This document shows positions 17,501 through 25,189 of a stretch of DNA of 64,000 nucleotides, in pieces (positions within the stretch are counted from its first letter, which is position 1; the number at the start of each line of letters is the position of its first letter). The notes below the pieces were generated by a model that saw only the letters and a program-made list of their open reading frames with translations, was not told where the DNA came from and made no database searches. Location: assembly GCF_038630985.1 (NCBI RefSeq), contig NZ_CP152049.1, positions 5,290,501 through 5,354,500 on the forward strand. The letters run 5' to 3'. This DNA is from Paenibacillus sp. FSL H8-0548. Lineage in GTDB: Bacteria; Bacillota; Bacilli; Paenibacillales; Paenibacillaceae. Position numbers and translations under genes: made by a program.

Positions 17501-20224
17501 ACCAACGGGCAAATCCGGAATGAAATAGTTGCCGGCAGCATCGGAACGAGTCGTATAGGCTTGGCCGCCAACCGTAGTTTTAATGGATGCATAAGCTATT
17601 GGGCTGCTCGACGTCCCTCGTACAACACCCGAGAGATGTCCTATCGTTGTTCCTTCCGTATTTTGAATATAAGCATCATGCGACGGAAGCGCCTTTCCAT
17701 CAAAATCAAATAAGGTCGTGTTCGAAACGACATTCAAGTCCGGCTGATCATCAATCTCCTTAATTGCCCAGCCTACGCCTGGCACAGCGATCATAATCGG
17801 GTCCCAGTAAAGATCGCCAATGACTCTGCCATTATTTACGCTCTTTAAGCCATTGAATAAATTAATCATAAATTCCTTCTGGCCTTGCGGAGTGCTGGTG
17901 TCTTCCGAATAAGGACCGTTATCATTCAACTGTCCAATGGTTCCATTTGGCAGCGTCTTGTTCCAGTTATATCCAGTTTCCATAATCATAATGTCTTTAT
18001 CATATTTCTCGCTAAAATAATTGCAAAACTCCACAATTTGTTCAATCGTCAAATCCGTCCAAAACGGATAATAAGAAGGACCAATAATATCGTAATCGAC
18101 ATTTCTAGCTTCGATTTGATTAAAGAAGCTTTCATATTTGCTGTAATTACCCGCATCATCAAGATGCAAAATCACCTTCGACTGCGGAGAAGCTGCTTTA
18201 ACGGCTTCTGATCCTGCTTGAAGGAATCTAGCCAAATTTGACCAATTCGTGCCAGAAGCTCTGCCATATGGGAACAAGATACCCGATTGCATTTCATTCC
18301 CTAAGGAAACGAATTCCGGTACTGTGCCCTGAGCTACCATGGCTTCCATAACCTCTGTCGTATAAGAACGCAAGAGCTGCTCCAGCTTAGTTACTTTGGC
18401 TTCATCACCTGTTAAGCCGCTGATCTCATTTAGCCATGCATTCGGAACGTTATGTGTTGCGCCGTTCGTCCAATAATCGCTGTAATGGAAAGAAAGCTGA
18501 ATCTGCAAGCCTGCCGCCTTCGCGCGCTTTGCAAGCTTCAAAATATCCGCTTTATCCATAATCCCAGCAGGGCGATAATAGCTGCCGTCGCCATGTCCTT
18601 TGCCAGGTTCATTGTAGACGCGCAGCCGTACAATATCATGACCGTTTTCTTTTAAAATTTGAAATAAATCCTTTTCATTGCCTTCGCTGTCAAAAAACTT
18701 GCCGCCCTGTGATTCCACGTAGGTAAGCTCCGAAACATCTCCGCCCTTTAGAAACTTATAAGGATTATCGTCCTTCACCAGCTCGACTCTATCAAGCTTT
18801 ACCCAATTGCCTGCAATGGCGTCGGAATACAAGCCGATCGTTGCTTCGCCGTTAAGAACATGGATACCTCTCAAATATACCTTCGTCCATGTACTGGCAA
18901 TCGGCAAAGCCGCTCTTGCTTCGGAAGTCCCATTATCGCGAGCGAACAAGTAGCTGGCATGCTGTCCACCGCTATTTTGTGCCCAAGCAGTCAATGTATA
19001 ATAACCGTTCTCCAAGCCAGAAAGAGTCTGGGAGGTCGTTACCTTATAATTGCTGTCCGACCAGTGAGACAAGCTGTAGCTGCTTAAATAACCTGGAGCA
19101 TCCGCGTAGGAAGCGGTAATATCGCCCTCCTCCTTCCAGCCGTCCGGCTCCTGTGATTGCCCGTCAGCTTGGAAGCTATAATTGTCGATGGTTACTCCGA
19201 CAGGCTGTGTCTCAGCCTCCTCATCCTTCACTAAAGAAACGAGATCGATGCCGAGCCAAGCCTCTGCAGGTCCATCAGCGTAAAAGCCAATGGTTGCGCT
19301 GTTGTTCTCGATAATGACGGGCAAGCTGATTTTCGTCCAAGACGAGCTGCTGATCGGTATGTTCACTTTAGTCTCCGCTCTCCCCGTATTTTTGGCATAC
19401 ATATAGCTCTGATTAAAGCCGCCCCCGCTCGATATCCAAGCCGATAATGTATAAACGCCGTTTTCAAGGCCGGTTGTCGTCTGATACGTATCCGCAGTGT
19501 AAGGAGCTGCACTCCAATAGTTTAGCCGATTCGTTCCACCATTCTCCGGCGACCAGTCTGATTTTATTTCGATTGGCGATGTACTGCCTTCTGGTCCAAA
19601 GCTGGTCTCCCATCCCGTTAAACCGCTTTCAAAGCTTGTATTCTCAAGCTCCTTGGCTGGAGCTGCCTCATCAAGCACAAGCGTAACGTTGTCTACACCC
19701 ATAAAGTTGCTAGCGGATGCCATGCCATCTGCATAAAAACCTAGCGTCAGCTGGTTGTTAGCCACGACGATCGGCAAGTGAATTTGTATCCAGCTGCCGC
19801 TGACAGGCACATTTACCTTCACCTCTGCAAGTCCCGTGTCTTTCGCGTACATATAGCTCTCATTAAAGCCCGCCCCTCGCTCTACCCATGCAGAGAGTGT
19901 GTAAGCGCCATTTGTTATACCAATAATCGTCTGATATGTATTTGCTTTATAAGCATTAGCGCTCCAATAATCGAGACGCTGCGCTCCCCCGCCTGTCGGG
20001 ATCCAGCTTCCCTGAATTGTAATCGGGCTCGCCCCTTCGGCTGGTTCAAAGCTCGTATCCCACGATTCTAAATTACTCTCAAAGCTCCCATTAGGTACTG
20101 GTACATTTACTGTTAAATCAGCAGCATGCACAGAAGGCAATGGGATGCCTGTGAATAAACCAAAAACCATACAAACGATAACGAGCATACTGACACCCTT
20201 GCGAATTCCTCTTACTCTCTTCAA
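14579..20224 (-). CDS. Cell-surface endo-beta-1,4-galactanase: CBM61-like modules, GH53, SLH
   Basis: An 1881-residue secreted enzyme starting at TTG (20222-20224) behind AAAGGAG. Modules in order: signal peptide about 1-35 (cleavage near SVHA-A); three galactan-binding CBM61-like modules (about 38-185, 193-335, 345-485); GH53 catalytic barrel about 488-850, with acid/base Glu644 in LGNEMQSG and nucleophile Glu749 in IMETGYNW; four carboxypeptidase-regulatory-like beta domains (about 863-1200); a fourth CBM61-like module (1203-1345); a fifth regulatory-like domain; a Thr-Pro-Glu linker (about 1438-1500); a beta domain; and C-terminal SLH repeats (about 1690-1881, FTDLAKAAWAQQSVEFLAARG, FKPDSAVTRAQFLHML). 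It would be held on the cell wall while cutting pectic type I galactan into oligosaccharides for the importer. The usual GH53 enzyme is about 400 residues, so the accessory load is large. Confidence 0.95.
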   Translation of the reverse strand: MKRVRGIRKGVSMLVIVCMVFGLFTGIPLPSVHAADLTVNVPVPNGSFESNLESWDTSFEPAEGASPITIQGSWIPTGGGAQRLDYWSANAYKANTYQTIIGITNGAYTLSAWVERGAGFNESYMYAKDTGLAEVKVNVPVSGSWIQIHLPIVVANNQLTLGFYADGMASASNFMGVDNVTLVLDEAAPAKELENTSFESGLTGWETSFGPEGSTSPIEIKSDWSPENGGTNRLNYWSAAPYTADTYQTTTGLENGVYTLSAWISSGGGFNQSYMYAKNTGRAETKVNIPISSSSWTKISLPVIIENNSATIGFYADGPAEAWLGIDLVSLVKDEEAETQPVGVTIDNYSFQADGQSQEPDGWKEEGDITASYADAPGYLSSYSLSHWSDSNYKVTTSQTLSGLENGYYTLTAWAQNSGGQHASYLFARDNGTSEARAALPIASTWTKVYLRGIHVLNGEATIGLYSDAIAGNWVKLDRVELVKDDNPYKFLKGGDVSELTYVESQGGKFFDSEGNEKDLFQILKENGHDIVRLRVYNEPGKGHGDGSYYRPAGIMDKADILKLAKRAKAAGLQIQLSFHYSDYWTNGATHNVPNAWLNEISGLTGDEAKVTKLEQLLRSYTTEVMEAMVAQGTVPEFVSLGNEMQSGILFPYGRASGTNWSNLARFLQAGSEAVKAASPQSKVILHLDDAGNYSKYESFFNQIEARNVDYDIIGPSYYPFWTDLTIEQIVEFCNYFSEKYDKDIMIMETGYNWNKTLPNGTIGQLNDNGPYSEDTSTPQGQKEFMINLFNGLKSVNNGRVIGDLYWDPIMIAVPGVGWAIKEIDDQPDLNVVSNTTLFDFDGKALPSHDAYIQNTEGTTIGHLSGVVRGTSSSPIAYASIKTTVGGQAYTTRSDAAGNYFIPDLPVGTAYTLEASKSGYQAGSMTANVVKAGEFTKNQDITLTGGSIAGTVKDQDQIAIAGVTVSTTIEGETYSALTNAAGQYTLADLPAASSATVHAVKEGYSNGVVSGIEVAIGVSSTAIDLAVVLNSGTIAGTIQDGERSPLAAAQVSVSVGGKIYSAVSAPDGHYSISNVPAGANYIIKAVKTGYIDGESAPFAVAVGQMTADIDVTLLHNFGMITGIITDSSNAPVAGATVKAVKGDHSYSAQTDASGKYTLKDVLGGSGYVVTASKNGYMNSSAAGVTVTALTQGAAVHLKLATLISLTNASFETQGADRYTIPGWTITGTTNATFIQTHANATDGRYVFSNWLEGAYTSEATQTLTNLANGYYKLTAWFYNGGDQKEYYMYAKDSSGELARLDIPKSSLMTERSMEVLVEHGELAIGFYADANAGNWSLIDSVSLGYLGAGAGAISGIVQNESGAKLADAAVKISINGVEYQASTNSVGEFSLLEIPAGTGYTLFASKTGFQGNSAAGIAVVDKLTTSDVIITLIEEQATATPTPTPTPTPEETETPEVTPTPEETETPEETTTPEETVTPEVTPTPEETETPVVTPTPTSSIPSTQAPILPTAMPVVKVDLQQGVKNEAEQSITVSVEFAAGAGDIIVEISAQQIAQLASTSLKTIMIKTGLATVSLSPELFKDLINGTSNNVQLSVAIVESSALAGELKTLIDGNALYDFNLTLDGKKITEFGPGMVKVELPYTLRLGEKPHNVIVYYINDESKLEVMKNASYNEATGTVSFGPKHFSKYAAGYKARLFTDLAKAAWAQQSVEFLAARGIINGFEDHSFKPDSAVTRAQFLHMLMGLLDTGAAVEHSTFTDVKENMWYSEAVSAAEKLGIVKGKGDGSFGIHDEISREEMAVIMYRASQASNTNMALQASADAFVDQADISVFAEEAIQQLQLAGLINGVGKSRFAPKASATRAQAAVILERLFIAMVSVK

Positions 20225-20405
20225 TTTCTATCACTCCTTTGATTGTAATTTGTTCCCCAGTCTTTAAGCCTCCAAAATAATAAAGCGTTGTCATTTTTCT
20301 GTATGAAGTTCGCTTTATCTTTGACCACATCTATAACTCTAAAGGATTCCATACCATCTACAAGTAATACAAATGCAATATTTATGCAGCTTTAATAGCC
20401 TTTTC

Positions 20406-20446
20406 AAAAAAAATAAGCCTCTCGCTTGTCAGCGAGAGGCTTATTC
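20406..20446 (-). terminator. Intrinsic terminator of hflK-hflC
   Basis: Perfect stem AATAAGCCTCTCGC / GCGAGAGGCTTATT with a six-base loop, followed on the minus strand by TTTTTTTGAAAAGG. It sits directly at the hflC stop. Confidence 0.92.
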
Positions 20447-20447
20447 G

Positions 20448-21320
20448 TTATTTTCCTAACAATATTTTCGCATACGGCGAATCAATTGGAAGCATGATGA
20501 CCGGCTCATTTTGCAATGTGGTTGCATAGCTCTCAAGAGTACGATAAAAATTATAAAACTGTGGATCACTGCCATAGGCTTTGTTGTAAATAACCGCTGC
20601 CTCGCGCTCGCCTTCAGCTACAATTTTCTTCGCATCCGCCTGCGCCTGAGCTAGCAGCTCAGTTGCCGTACGATCTGCTTTGGAAGTAATCTTACGCGAC
20701 TCCTCATCACCCTCAGACAAATAACGCGCTGCGATGGATTGACGGTCGGAAATCATACGGTTGTATACGCTTTGCTTATTTTCCTCTGGCAAATCAGTAC
20801 GCTTGATACGAACGTCGATAACTTCGATCCCGTAGTTATCTCTAGTCAATGCCGATATTACATCCTTCGTAATCTCATCATTAATATTACCACGTGCTGT
20901 ATTCTCACTAATGATATTATCGTAGTTAACTTCTGAGAGCTTGCGTCGAACGGAGTTGTACACAGCCTCATCAATCCGCTGAACGCCGCCGCTTACCGAT
21001 TGCACTGTTCTCAAAAACTGTGAAGCGTTGGTGATCCGCCATACGGTATAGTTATCTACTACGATTGGCTTCTGATCCTTCGTAAGAATGGTAGTCGGGC
21101 TGCTCTCATAGGTCATTTGATACTTAGGCAGCATCATAACATTCTCAATAAATGGAAGCTTGAACTTGAGTCCTGGCTCCGGTACAGCTCTCATCGCTTC
21201 ACCGAAGCGAAGCACGACTTTATATTCGCCTTCCTTGACGATATACATCGAGCCTGATCCCAAAATAATTACAACCAAACCAATAATAATCATCAGCCAC
21301 TGGTTTCTTTTTAGTGTCAT
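20448..21320 (-). CDS. hflC: HflC-like SPFH/band 7 membrane protein
   Basis: A 290-residue protein with one N-terminal TM segment (QWLMIIIGLVVIILGSGSMY), then an SPFH/band 7 domain (EGEYKVVLRFGEAMRAVPEPGLKF, about 30-200) and an Ala/Glu-rich coiled coil (KADRTATELLAQAQADAKKIVAEG). In other bacteria HflC pairs with HflK in a large membrane cage around the FtsH protease and controls its access to membrane substrates. The ATG overlaps the hflK stop by four bases (ATGA), so the two are translationally coupled. The hflK-hflC pair is not universal in Bacillota, but both proteins are complete here. Confidence 0.92.
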   Translation of the reverse strand: MTLKRNQWLMIIIGLVVIILGSGSMYIVKEGEYKVVLRFGEAMRAVPEPGLKFKLPFIENVMMLPKYQMTYESSPTTILTKDQKPIVVDNYTVWRITNASQFLRTVQSVSGGVQRIDEAVYNSVRRKLSEVNYDNIISENTARGNINDEITKDVISALTRDNYGIEVIDVRIKRTDLPEENKQSVYNRMISDRQSIAARYLSEGDEESRKITSKADRTATELLAQAQADAKKIVAEGEREAAVIYNKAYGSDPQFYNFYRTLESYATTLQNEPVIMLPIDSPYAKILLGK

Positions 21321-22405
21321 TGTGCTGTACCTCCATTCGGAACTTCTGCTGCCGGCGGAGTCGTCACCGGAGGCGTCGTCACTGTCGGAGTCGTGCTGCT
21401 GTTAGTTCCGCTTTTCATCAGCTCATTGAGCGGTAAATAGTTTACAGTATCGCTGTTTGAATTCGTAATGAATATTTTGGAATTCGGTAAAATTTTCTCA
21501 AGCGTTTCCAAAATCAAACGACTCTGGGTTACATCCGGATTGTTTTTGTACTCTCCGAATATCGCGTTAAACTGGGCAACATCACCCTCTGCGTTCAAAA
21601 TCCGTGATTTTTTCTGACCTTCCGCATTCTCAAGCAGCGCTTGTGCCTCACCGCGCGCCTTCGGAATCTTATCATTCTCATACTTCGCGGCGTTGTTGAT
21701 TTTTGTATTTTTCTCCTCACGCGCATTCGTAACCTCGCGGAAAGCTTCGGCAACCTGACCGCTTGGCGGCTCGATATCCTGGAACTTGATATCTATAATT
21801 TGAATTCCCGTTTTGTACTTGGACTGAAGCTCGATCAGCTTCTCGCGTACTTTGTCCTGAATAACCGTTTTACCATCGGTAATAGCGTAATCAAGCTTCT
21901 CTGAGCCAATGACTGCACGTATTGACGAACTGGCAGCATTTCTCAAAAACTGCTCCGCATCCGAGATGTTATATAAATAATCGTGAATATTGCTGATTTT
22001 CCACTGAACGACCGCATCTGCTGATACGATATTTTCATCGCCTGTAATCATCATTGCTTCCTCGTCAACCGGAATCGATTCGGAGCCTTCCTGACGGTAG
22101 CCGATATGAATCCGCTGCGTAAGCTCAGCCGGGACGGTGATGACCTGTTGAACCGGATAAGGCCATTTAAAATGCAGCCCTGCGGAGCTTTCTCCCGAAT
22201 ATTTGCCGAATGTCAAAATTGCTGCTCTTTCTTGCTCTTGTACCGTATAAAATGAGGACGATCCTAACGTAATGACTAGCACTGCCGCAATGGCACCAAT
22301 AACAATTCTCTTCACCGTACGTGGACTTAATTCCGGTGGTTTACGTCCACTCATACCATGATTCTGAGGTTGGTTCTCGTTTTGATCCATGAAGCTCAAT
22401 GACAT
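21317..22405 (-). CDS. hflK: HflK-like SPFH/band 7 membrane protein
   Basis: A 362-residue partner of HflC. It has a short cytoplasmic start rich in Asn/Gln/Pro, a TM helix about 35-57 (RIVIGAIAAVLVITLGSSSFY), an SPFH domain beginning QEQERAAILTFGKYSGESSAGL, a coiled coil (NAAKYENDKIPKARGEAQALLENAEGQKK is its core) and a Thr/Pro-rich tail. First gene of a two-gene operon. The leader 22406-22598 is AT-rich and presumably carries the promoter. AAAGGGG lies four bases before the ATG; a second in-frame ATG five codons on is possible. Confidence 0.92.
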   Translation of the reverse strand: MSLSFMDQNENQPQNHGMSGRKPPELSPRTVKRIVIGAIAAVLVITLGSSSFYTVQEQERAAILTFGKYSGESSAGLHFKWPYPVQQVITVPAELTQRIHIGYRQEGSESIPVDEEAMMITGDENIVSADAVVQWKISNIHDYLYNISDAEQFLRNAASSSIRAVIGSEKLDYAITDGKTVIQDKVREKLIELQSKYKTGIQIIDIKFQDIEPPSGQVAEAFREVTNAREEKNTKINNAAKYENDKIPKARGEAQALLENAEGQKKSRILNAEGDVAQFNAIFGEYKNNPDVTQSRLILETLEKILPNSKIFITNSNSDTVNYLPLNELMKSGTNSSTTPTVTTPPVTTPPAAEVPNGGTAQ

Positions 22406-22597
22406 CTCTCCCCTTTCAAGCCATTCTCATTTTGCGCAAAATATTATCGCTATAAGGGATACTACGGATAAGTTGGGCAAAGGTCTCGGTTTTTTCGCAA
22501 ATTTTCTCATTTTACTCATAAAACAATCAAATCTCTTCATTTATCTGCGAGTTTAGACCTCATAGTCGTAATTTTGCCTATCTAAGGACAAGTTATT

Positions 22598-22641
22598 TCA
22601 AAAAATAGCCGAGCAGAAAAGCAGTTCTGCTCAGCTATTTT
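22598..22641 (-). terminator. Intrinsic terminator of nfeD-qmcA
   Basis: Stem AAAATAGCCGAGCAGAA / TTCTGCTCAGCTATTTT with a short loop, about 20 bp beyond the qmcA stop. The minus strand ends in U-rich sequence. Confidence 0.88.
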
Positions 22642-22660
22642 CACAATTCTGATTCGAGTT

Positions 22661-23587
22661 TTATTTACTCGCTTTAAGCATTTCACCTATTGCGCCAATA
22701 CTTCCAAGCGTATCAATCGCTCTAGTTGGAATGAACACCTTATTGGCTGGTCCATTTGCAATATCAGTCAGCGCCTCTAAGGAACGATACGTAAGAATAT
22801 TCTCGTCCAGACCCGCCGAACGAATCAGTTCAATACGAATTTTCTCCGCTTCCGCAATCGACTGAATCGCTCTCGCTTCGCCCAGCGCCTCAAGCTCCTG
22901 CGCATGACGCTGTCCTTCCGCCTGCCGGATACGGGCTTCCTTATCGCCCTCTGCCTTCAATATTTTACTTTGCTTGTCGCCCTCTGCCCGCAGAATCATA
23001 TCCTGCTTCGCTGCTTCCGCATCCAGCACCATCGCCCGTTTGCTTCGCTCTGCTTTCATTTGCTTATCCATCGCGTCTTGAATATCAAGAGGAGGCTGAA
23101 TATCAATTACCTCAACCCGCTCGATTCGCACGCCCCACTTTTCCGTTGCTTCATCAAGGGCAATACGAATATCAGACGATATTTTTTCACGTCCAGACAA
23201 TGTTTCGTCCAGCTCCATTTTACCGATAATTTGACGCATAGTAGCTGTACTAATATTCCGAACCCCGTACACATAATCGGATATGCCATATGTAGCCTGC
23301 TCTGGACCCGTCACCTGATAAAAAATAATCGTGTCGATCTTCACCTGAACATTATCTTTGGTAATAACGGTTTGCGGCGGCACATTCGCTTGTTGAATGC
23401 GCAAATCATGATACGTTCGCACATGATCAATAATCGGAATCAAAATATTGATTCCTGCTGTCAGTAAGCGATTGTACTTCCCTAACCGCTCCACCACCCC
23501 GACTCTTTGCTGAGGCACAATCTTCACTGACATAGCAACAAAAACAACTACGATGACTACAATGATAATCGTTAAAATAATGCCCAT
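22661..23587 (-). CDS. Paraslipin/QmcA-type SPFH protein
   Basis: A 308-residue protein with an N-terminal TM helix (IILTIIIVVIVVVFVAMSV) and a band 7/SPFH domain starting VPQQRVGVVERLGKYNRLL. A long Ala/Glu/Lys coiled coil with repeated LRAEGDK/LKAEGDK segments follows, then a conserved C-terminus. This is the stomatin-like/paraslipin class, always found with NfeD. Its ATG shares one base with the nfeD stop (TAATG), so translation is coupled. Known relatives (B. subtilis FloT/YuaG, E. coli QmcA) organise membrane microdomains; the exact cargo here is unknown. Confidence 0.92.
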   Translation of the reverse strand: MGIILTIIIVVIVVVFVAMSVKIVPQQRVGVVERLGKYNRLLTAGINILIPIIDHVRTYHDLRIQQANVPPQTVITKDNVQVKIDTIIFYQVTGPEQATYGISDYVYGVRNISTATMRQIIGKMELDETLSGREKISSDIRIALDEATEKWGVRIERVEVIDIQPPLDIQDAMDKQMKAERSKRAMVLDAEAAKQDMILRAEGDKQSKILKAEGDKEARIRQAEGQRHAQELEALGEARAIQSIAEAEKIRIELIRSAGLDENILTYRSLEALTDIANGPANKVFIPTRAIDTLGSIGAIGEMLKASK

Positions 23588-24021
23588 TAATTAGAACCTC
23601 CCCATCTTTTAACTTGAAGCACTGCACTTCCTCTGCTTACGACAACAATCGACTCTCCCTTATGAATCGGCTCATTCGACAACGCACTCCATGTTTCGTT
23701 GCCAATCTTGACGATTCCTGGCGCATCAATCGACACATCTTCGAGCACAATGCCTGACTTTCCAACCAACTCGTCTACGGCATCCTTAAAGCCGCGTGAG
23801 CTGCGGACACGCCTTGTAAGCGTTTTTGTAAATACCGTCAAAATAAGAGCAACAACGCAGCCAACAATCACTTCCAATACTAGCGCATCAGGAAAAATAA
23901 AATCGATGATTGCCGCAGCTACAGCGCCTATCCCGAGCCATAACAGATAAAAGGTAAGCGTCAGCATTTCTACAACGATCAAAATGCCAGCAATAATAAG
24001 CCATATGAGCCACAGTTCCAT
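23587..24021 (-). CDS. NfeD-family membrane protein
   Basis: A 144-residue short-form NfeD. It has two or three TM helices in the first 75 residues (LWLIWLIIAGILIVVEMLTLTFYLL, LVLEVIVGCVVALILTVF) and a C-terminal OB-fold (GKSGIVLEDVSIDAPGIVKIGNETWSALSNEPIHKGESIVVVSRG). It lacks the Ser-protease domain of the long form. First gene of the nfeD-paraslipin operon, preceded by GAAAGGAGTG. It probably supports assembly of the SPFH protein. Confidence 0.92.
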   Translation of the reverse strand: MELWLIWLIIAGILIVVEMLTLTFYLLWLGIGAVAAAIIDFIFPDALVLEVIVGCVVALILTVFTKTLTRRVRSSRGFKDAVDELVGKSGIVLEDVSIDAPGIVKIGNETWSALSNEPIHKGESIVVVSRGSAVLQVKRWGGSN

Positions 24022-24221
24022 CCTGTCACACTCCTTTCAAAGCCAATACTCTACCTTTATTAAACCATATATCCTTGAAATATATGCTAAAAAAAACAAA
24101 TTTCGAACCTAAAATAAATATTTATATAATAATCCGGTTAAATGGCTTGGAACCGCTCTACTGTCGAATCACTTCCCTTAATTCGACGAGCTCCGACACG
24201 AATATATTTTCACTATATTTC

Positions 24222-24262
24222 AAGGTGAAACGGCTGTCGCCGTCCTTATGGCGATAGGACAT
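24222..24262 (+). repeat. Truncated AAGGTGAAACGG hairpin element
   Basis: Begins AAGGTGAAACGGCTGTCGCC like the 99-bp units at 55213 and 55312, but diverges after GGCGATAGGAC. It is preceded by TATATTTC, as in the other copies. Confidence 0.6.
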
Positions 24263-24394
24263 GTTGATGAGGTTCTGGAGACGGAGGATGAATAGAGCTT
24301 TGTGTTGCTGCTGCACTGCACTTTGTACAATCAAATCTGCTGAAAATGAGGGTCATCGCGCGTAGACTCTACTTCGTGCACTAGATTGGAAAAG

Positions 24395-24430
24395 GTCTAA
24401 GGAAATCAAAGCATCCGGCTGCAACCGCGA
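24395..24430 (-). repeat. MITE-like repeat, internal fragment
   Basis: 36 bp reading GTCTAAGGAAATCAAAGCAT then CCGGCTGCAACCGCGA. It matches the centre of copy B (GTCTTAGGAAATCAAAGTAT...CTGGCTGCAACCGCGA). Ends are absent, so this is a decayed copy or a partial insertion. Confidence 0.6.
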
Positions 24431-24487
24431 TCACAAGGCATGCGCTAATCGCTTCGTTTTACCTTCACCTGTACACCTTCCATGAAT

Positions 24488-24676
24488 TTAGATGGAATTT
24501 GTCCCGCTAAAATAACAGTTTTCGCTTCGCAGTATGAAATAGATGGAATTTGTCCCGTGAATTTTACGCGTTTTCCTGAATTCGGATGATTCCTTAGAAT
24601 TAGGGGGAGAAATTCCAGCTAAATGCCAAAACAAGCTAAAATCCCATAAAATAGAGGGAGAAATTCCAGCTAAATT
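24488..24676. repeat. Cluster of four TTTAG(A/C)TGGAATTT(G/C)TCCC motifs
   Basis: Two direct copies (TTTAGATGGAATTTGTCCCG near 24488 and the related TAGATGGAATTTGTCCCG near 24541) are followed by two copies on the other strand (GGGAGAAATTCCAGCTAAAT near 24603 and 24657). The arrangement gives two inverted pairs about 110 bp apart. Confidence 0.65.
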
Positions 24677-24685
24677 AGCTGAACT

Positions 24686-25003
24686 GAACAAAATCACCCT
24701 TACGGATGATTGGAAATCGCGGTCGCGTCAGCTCACACTTCTAACGGAAACCACAGACGCTAAATCGCCTTTATTTTTCGTTTCAAGATTCTAACGGAAA
24801 CACGCGCCTCTATTTGTACCCTACATGCCCGATTTCGCTTCATTTCTGAGGAATAGCGTCTCTGGCTTCCGTTAAAATGTGACGCTAACCCAAAATTCAA
24901 CTTTAGCGTCTCTGGCTTCCGTTAGCTTTTGTTATCTGCTCACTGGCTGCCGCCGCAGCATCATGATCAACAGGTTCGGAGAATGCATGGTTTCCTATAC
25001 AAC
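24686..25003 (+). repeat. Dispersed ~320-bp repeat, copy 2
   Basis: Same orientation and same internal order as 5072-5404. Differences are scattered substitutions plus a missing ~16-bp piece (AGCTTAGCC region). The four CTAACGGAAAC / GTTTCCGTTAG-like segments are kept. Confidence 0.8.
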
Positions 25004-25103
25004 AAGGTGAAACGGCTTTCGCCATCCTTTGGCGGCGCCTGCGCGTTTCAACCCGAGAAATATAGGAAAATATAAATGTGTAACTTATGCTTTCCTATAT
25101 TTT
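25004..25103 (+). repeat. AAGGTGAAACGG hairpin element, divergent full copy
   Basis: Starts AAGGTGAAACGGCTTTCGCC and ends CTTTCCTATATTTT, with the inner pairs GAAACG/CGTTTC and ATATAGGAAA/TTTCCTATAT. It resembles the units at 55213-55410 but with a different loop. It directly abuts the ~320-bp repeat and lies just upstream of the uracil permease promoter. Confidence 0.65.
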
Positions 25104-25112
25104 AAAAAAAGC

Positions 25113-25141
25113 TTGCCAAACCGACAATGAATATGTAGAAT
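25113..25141 (+). promoter_or_regulatory. Sigma-A-type promoter of the uracil permease gene
   Basis: TTGCCA (25113-25118), 17-bp spacer, TAGAAT (25136-25141). No PyrR attenuator or riboswitch-like leader fits in the short space before the start codon. Confidence 0.6.
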
Positions 25142-25189
25142 CATCAAAGGTCTTTGAACCAACTACATCTACTGGGGGACAATTTTAAT

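Larger units (their letters stand above)
24022..25112. other. 1.1-kb repeat island without genes
   Basis: Contains, left to right: the nfeD promoter region; an inverted CCTTGAAATATA (about 24072) / TATATTTCAAGG pair (about 24211); a truncated AAGGTGAAACGG element; a TGCACTTTGTACAATCAAATC motif shared with 54.9 kb; a 36-bp MITE fragment; four TTTAG.TGGAATTT.TCCC motifs; copy 2 of the ~320-bp repeat; and a complete 99-bp-type element. The ORFs at 24075-24257 and 24488-24697 lie in these repeats and have no ribosome sites, so I do not call them. Confidence 0.75.

Noticed and set aside
22904..23467. 187-residue plus ORF
   Set aside because: Antisense to the paraslipin gene, where the regular Glu/Ala/Lys codons keep the opposite frame open.
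24488..24697. 69-residue minus ORF
   Set aside because: Lies within the TTTAG.TGGAATTT repeats and lacks codon bias or a ribosome site.
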